Assembly (NCBI GenBank): GCA_003483675.1
Contig: DMYK01000607.1
Location: 1-8,586 of the forward strand
DNA length: 8,586 nucleotides
From: Microcoleaceae cyanobacterium UBA11344
Lineage (GTDB): Bacteria; Cyanobacteriota; Cyanobacteriia; Cyanobacteriales; Microcoleaceae
Direction of reading: 5' to 3'
Made by a program: the position numbers and the translations under genes. How positions within the stretch are numbered: the first letter of the stretch is position 1; each line of letters begins with the position of its first letter. Under the pieces are notes generated by a model, which saw only the letters and a program-made list of their open reading frames with translations, did not search any database and was not told the DNA's origin. This document shows positions 6,445 through 8,586 of the stretch, one piece after another.

Positions 6445-7866
6445 ATGCGTATACGCAAGCAACAAACCAACCAACCTATGAACTTTTCAGAGAAATCAGA
6501 GAGCAAAAGTACGATCGCCCCCTCAAAAACCAACTCAACACAGCATCTCAACGCCGCAGGGTTGCGGAAATTACTGCTTGCCGCAGGAATAGCCACACTC
6601 TGCGCCAGTTGTCAAAGTCCTAAGTCACCCACCGCCACAACCCCCGGAAGCACTCCCGGAAGCACTCCCGCAACCTCTAGCGCAACCTCTCCCGCAGCCT
6701 CTCCCGTCGCAGTCAGCAGCCCCGCCGATCCAAATACCGTCAAAATAGTCTCCATGTTCCCCATGACAGGTAGCGCATTGGGTCAAGCTCAAACAATGGT
6801 CAACGGCATCAAACAAGCCCTCGCCGAAACCGACTCCAAAGCCTGCGACGGCAAAATCAAAATCGAATACGAAGTTCTCGATGATGCCACCGCCACGGCT
6901 GGCAAATGGGACCCAAGCCAGGTAACATCTAACGCCAACAAAGTCGCCGCCGACGGTTCAGTAGTTGCTGCGATCGGTCACTATAACTCCGGTGCGGCCA
7001 AACTTTCAATTCCCGTGCTCAACCAAGCTAATGTAGTGATGGTAAGTCCGGCAAACACCTATCCGGGCTTGACAAAACCAGGAAAAGGTGAACCCAAAGA
7101 ACCCAACATTTATTACCCTACAGGCACTCGCAATTTCACCCGCGTTGTCCCGGCTGATGACCTCCAAGGTGCTGTCGCCGCCAACTGGGCGAAATCTTTA
7201 GGAGTCCAAAAAGTCTACATCCTCGACGACCAAGAACTCTACGGCAAAGGCATTGCTGACATTTTTGAAGCAAGTTCTAAAACTTTGGGAATTGAAGTCC
7301 TCGGCCGCGAGGGAATTGATATCAAAGCCAGTGATTACAAAGCTTTAATGAATAAGATCAAAGCTTTAAATCCAGAAATGATTTACTTTGGTGGCACTAC
7401 TCAAAGCAATGCTGGACAGATAATTAAAGACATGAGAAATGTCGGGATGGCCGCTGATGCTGTTAAATTCATGGGCCCGGATGGCATTAAAGAGCAAGCT
7501 TTAATTGATGCCGGAGGCAAAGATGCCGAAGGAGTTTATGCTACCTTTGGCGGCTTACCTCCTAAAGAATTGACTGGTGAGGGCGCGAAGTGGTACGAAA
7601 GCTACAAGGCAAAATATAATGCTGAACCAGAAGCTTATGCAGCTTATGCTTTTGAATCTGCTAAAGTGATTATCGGCGCAATTAATAAGGTTTGCAAAAA
7701 TGACCGCGCTGCTATCCGCGATGCTGTCTTGGCAACTAAAGATTTTAACGGCGTACTTGGCCCTTGGAGTTTTGACGCTAATGGCGACACTAGCTTGACT
7801 ACAATGTCAGGAAATGTTGTTAAAGATGGCAAGTGGGAGTTTGTGAGCCCGCTCAAGACTGAATAA
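6445..7866 (+). CDS. natB: ABC transporter substrate-binding protein, branched-chain/neutral amino acids
   Basis: Type I periplasmic binding protein of the LivJ/NatB family (473 residues), which captures amino acids for an ABC importer. A long polar N-terminus precedes a hydrophobic core, LRKLLLAAGIATLCASC (40-56). The Cys at 56, followed by QSP, looks like a lipoprotein attachment site, although the -3 residue is Cys, not the usual Leu. A Pro/Ser/Thr/Ala linker (61-95) then joins the binding domain, which begins TVKIVSMFPMTGSALGQAQ (98 onward) and includes AAIGHYNSGAAK, YYPTGTRNFTRVVPADDLQG and VYATFGGLPP, as expected for this fold. ATG 6445 and ATG 6478 (Met12) are both possible starts, with no clear ribosome binding site at either. 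The LivH-type permease follows 190 bp downstream. The natB symbol is by analogy with the cyanobacterial N-I neutral amino-acid system; substrate specificity is inferred. Confidence 0.88.
   Translation: MRIRKQQTNQPMNFSEKSESKSTIAPSKTNSTQHLNAAGLRKLLLAAGIATLCASCQSPKSPTATTPGSTPGSTPATSSATSPAASPVAVSSPADPNTVKIVSMFPMTGSALGQAQTMVNGIKQALAETDSKACDGKIKIEYEVLDDATATAGKWDPSQVTSNANKVAADGSVVAAIGHYNSGAAKLSIPVLNQANVVMVSPANTYPGLTKPGKGEPKEPNIYYPTGTRNFTRVVPADDLQGAVAANWAKSLGVQKVYILDDQELYGKGIADIFEASSKTLGIEVLGREGIDIKASDYKALMNKIKALNPEMIYFGGTTQSNAGQIIKDMRNVGMAADAVKFMGPDGIKEQALIDAGGKDAEGVYATFGGLPPKELTGEGAKWYESYKAKYNAEPEAYAAYAFESAKVIIGAINKVCKNDRAAIRDAVLATKDFNGVLGPWSFDANGDTSLTTMSGNVVKDGKWEFVSPLKTE
6643..6705 (+). repeat. 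12-bp tandem repeat encoding the lipoprotein linker
   Basis: Within the binding-protein gene, CCCGGAAGCACT occurs twice in tandem (6643-6654, 6655-6666). It is followed at the same 12-bp period by GCAACCTCT (6670, 6682) and GCAGCCTCT (6694). The encoded four-residue units read PGST, PGST, PATS, SATS, PAAS. The linker tethers the binding domain to the membrane anchor and is likely to vary in length by replication slippage. Confidence 0.75.
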
Positions 7867-7869
7867 TTA

Positions 7870-7890
7870 GTCAGTTGTCAGTTGTCAGTT
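7870..7890 (+). repeat. Three tandem GTCAGTT heptamers (STRR-like)
   Basis: Three exact GTCAGTT copies begin four bases after the binding-protein stop, followed by the degenerate GACTGTTGTC. Seven-base short tandemly repeated repetitive sequences are a known feature of filamentous cyanobacteria, and this matches that style. They lie inside the putative transporter operon. Confidence 0.75.
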
Positions 7891-7944
7891 GACTGTTGTC
7901 ATTTTATCGATTACCGATCGCAGTCTAAGACGCATTCATACTAA

Positions 7945-8009
7945 AGAAACCGGGTTTTTACTGGATTTAAGGTTTCGATCGAGTAGTTTCGGAAAAAAAC
8001 CCGGTTTCT
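7945..8009. repeat. Long inverted repeat, 15-bp perfect arms
   Basis: AGAAACCGGGTTTTT (7945-7959) pairs perfectly with AAAAACCCGGTTTCT (7995-8009) around a 35-base loop that contains CGATCG. The element sits between the binding-protein and permease genes. Transcribed, it would fold into a stable hairpin that could attenuate permease expression or protect the upstream message. The form also fits a small non-autonomous mobile repeat of the MITE or palindromic-element type. Confidence 0.8.
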
Positions 8010-8022
8010 GCCTCGCTCCACA

Positions 8023-8050
8023 ATTCCCGATTCCCGATTACCGATTACCG
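8023..8050 (+). repeat. Four tandem 7-bp units ATTCCCG/ATTACCG
   Basis: ATTCCCG twice (8023-8036), then ATTACCG twice (8037-8050), ending 6 bases before the permease ATG. This is a second heptamer repeat, different in sequence from the GTCAGTT array; a single related ATTACCG also lies at 7910-7916. It occupies the place of the permease ribosome binding site, and no GGAG-like sequence is visible. Confidence 0.75.
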
Positions 8051-8056
8051 AAAGTT

Positions 8057-8586
8057 ATGAAAAACTGGAAAATTATTCTTTTATATATAGGTGTAGTTTA
8101 TATAGTTTTGCTATTAGGACCGATCGCCGGATTTGACTTGCCGAAAATTGTTGGCGAAATAATCCGAAGTCCTGAAGTCCTCATTCAACAATTGTTAGTG
8201 GGTTTGGTCAACGGCGCGCTGATTGCAATTATTGCTTTAGGTTACACAATGGTTTATGGCATTATTGAGTTAATCAATTTTGCTCACGGCGATTTGTATA
8301 TGTTGGGTGCTTTTGCTTCCCTAACTGTATTCGGGGCTTTTGGCATTCAAGACGGCGCACCTTTAGGTACTGCTATACCGGTGATGTTAGTCGCTTTAAT
8401 TGTATGTTCGGTGTTTTGTGCTGGACTGAATATTGTTGTCGAAAAGTATGCTTATCGACCTTTGCGAAATGCTCCTCGTTTAGCTCCTTTAATTTCGGCG
8501 ATCGGGGTTTCTTTTATTTTCCAAAATATGGGATTATTTTGGGGAGGATTGAAAGCTTTTATTCCGGTGATGGGTTCTAATTCGGC
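8057..8586 (+). CDS. natD: ABC transporter permease, LivH family (3' end beyond window)
   Basis: Inner-membrane permease of the branched-chain/neutral amino-acid ABC importer, partner of the upstream binding protein; about 176 codons are visible and the frame runs off the window. It starts MKNWKIILLYIGVVYIVLLL, a first membrane helix. Then comes the family core: LLVGLVNGALIAIIALGYTMVYGIIELINFAHGD (about 48-81), where GYTMVYG and INFAHGD are the LivH hallmarks, followed by LYMLGAF, a helix near 105-120, and VEKYAYRPLRNAPRLAPLISAIGVSFIFQN. The start is ATG 8057; heptamer repeats lie right before it and no Shine-Dalgarno is visible. The symbol natD is by analogy with the LivH-like subunit of the cyanobacterial Nat system and is less sure than the family. 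Confidence 0.88.
   Translation, partial: MKNWKIILLYIGVVYIVLLLGPIAGFDLPKIVGEIIRSPEVLIQQLLVGLVNGALIAIIALGYTMVYGIIELINFAHGDLYMLGAFASLTVFGAFGIQDGAPLGTAIPVMLVALIVCSVFCAGLNIVVEKYAYRPLRNAPRLAPLISAIGVSFIFQNMGLFWGGLKAFIPVMGSNS

Noticed and set aside
6625..6816. Minus-strand Cys/Gly-rich frame opposite the lipoprotein linker
   Set aside because: Its composition is the reverse complement of the Pro/Ser/Thr/Ala linker repeats.
7870..8050. Possible CRISPR array
   Set aside because: The units are 7-bp tandem copies without unique spacers, typical of cyanobacterial short tandem repeats.

Overview
The window looks like a filamentous cyanobacterium of the Oscillatoriales type (Microcoleus/Oscillatoria/Kamptonema-like). 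The evidence is four HIP1 octamers (GCGATCGC at 1666, 2993, 3641 and 6191), many CGATCG hexamers, short 7-bp tandem repeats between genes, an AGAAACCGGGTTTTT inverted repeat, and proteins of cyanobacterial character (Nat-type amino-acid transporter, HepT/MntA pair). The genus is an inference; no rRNA or tRNA is present to fix it.

Layout. (1) Positions 1-359, minus strand: an open frame that reads like the first residues of a family-2 glycosyltransferase joined directly to the C-terminal part of a GHMP-type kinase. It has no normal start, so it is probably a rearranged or truncated gene. (2) Positions 363-968: about 600 bp with no convincing gene, holding one short Cys-containing coding-like fragment and small repeats. 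(3) Positions 972-3590: a membrane-anchored family-2 glycosyltransferase followed by a UDP-galactopyranose-mutase-like flavoprotein, on the same strand, probably for a cell-surface glycan or glycolipid. (4) Positions 3591-3840: an intergenic stretch with palindromes. (5) Positions 3841-5474: a two-gene operon with a 4-bp overlap, encoding an OLD/ABC-like ATPase and a small protein with TOPRIM-like acidic motifs. This is the best candidate for an undescribed system, an ATPase-nuclease anti-phage module in the general style of OLD or PARIS. (6) Positions 5578-6294, minus strand and convergent with it: a MntA-type nucleotidyltransferase antitoxin followed by a HepT-type HEPN toxin gene whose frame is broken twice. 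(7) Positions 6445-8586: a lipoprotein-like substrate-binding protein of the branched-chain/neutral amino-acid ABC transporter family and the start of its LivH-type permease, separated by a repeat-rich spacer.

Taken together, positions 3841-6294 form a small defence or toxin-antitoxin island between a glycan locus and an amino-acid uptake operon. The broken kinase/GT frame at the left edge and the broken toxin suggest that the region rearranges. All functions are read from sequence motifs; no database search was done.
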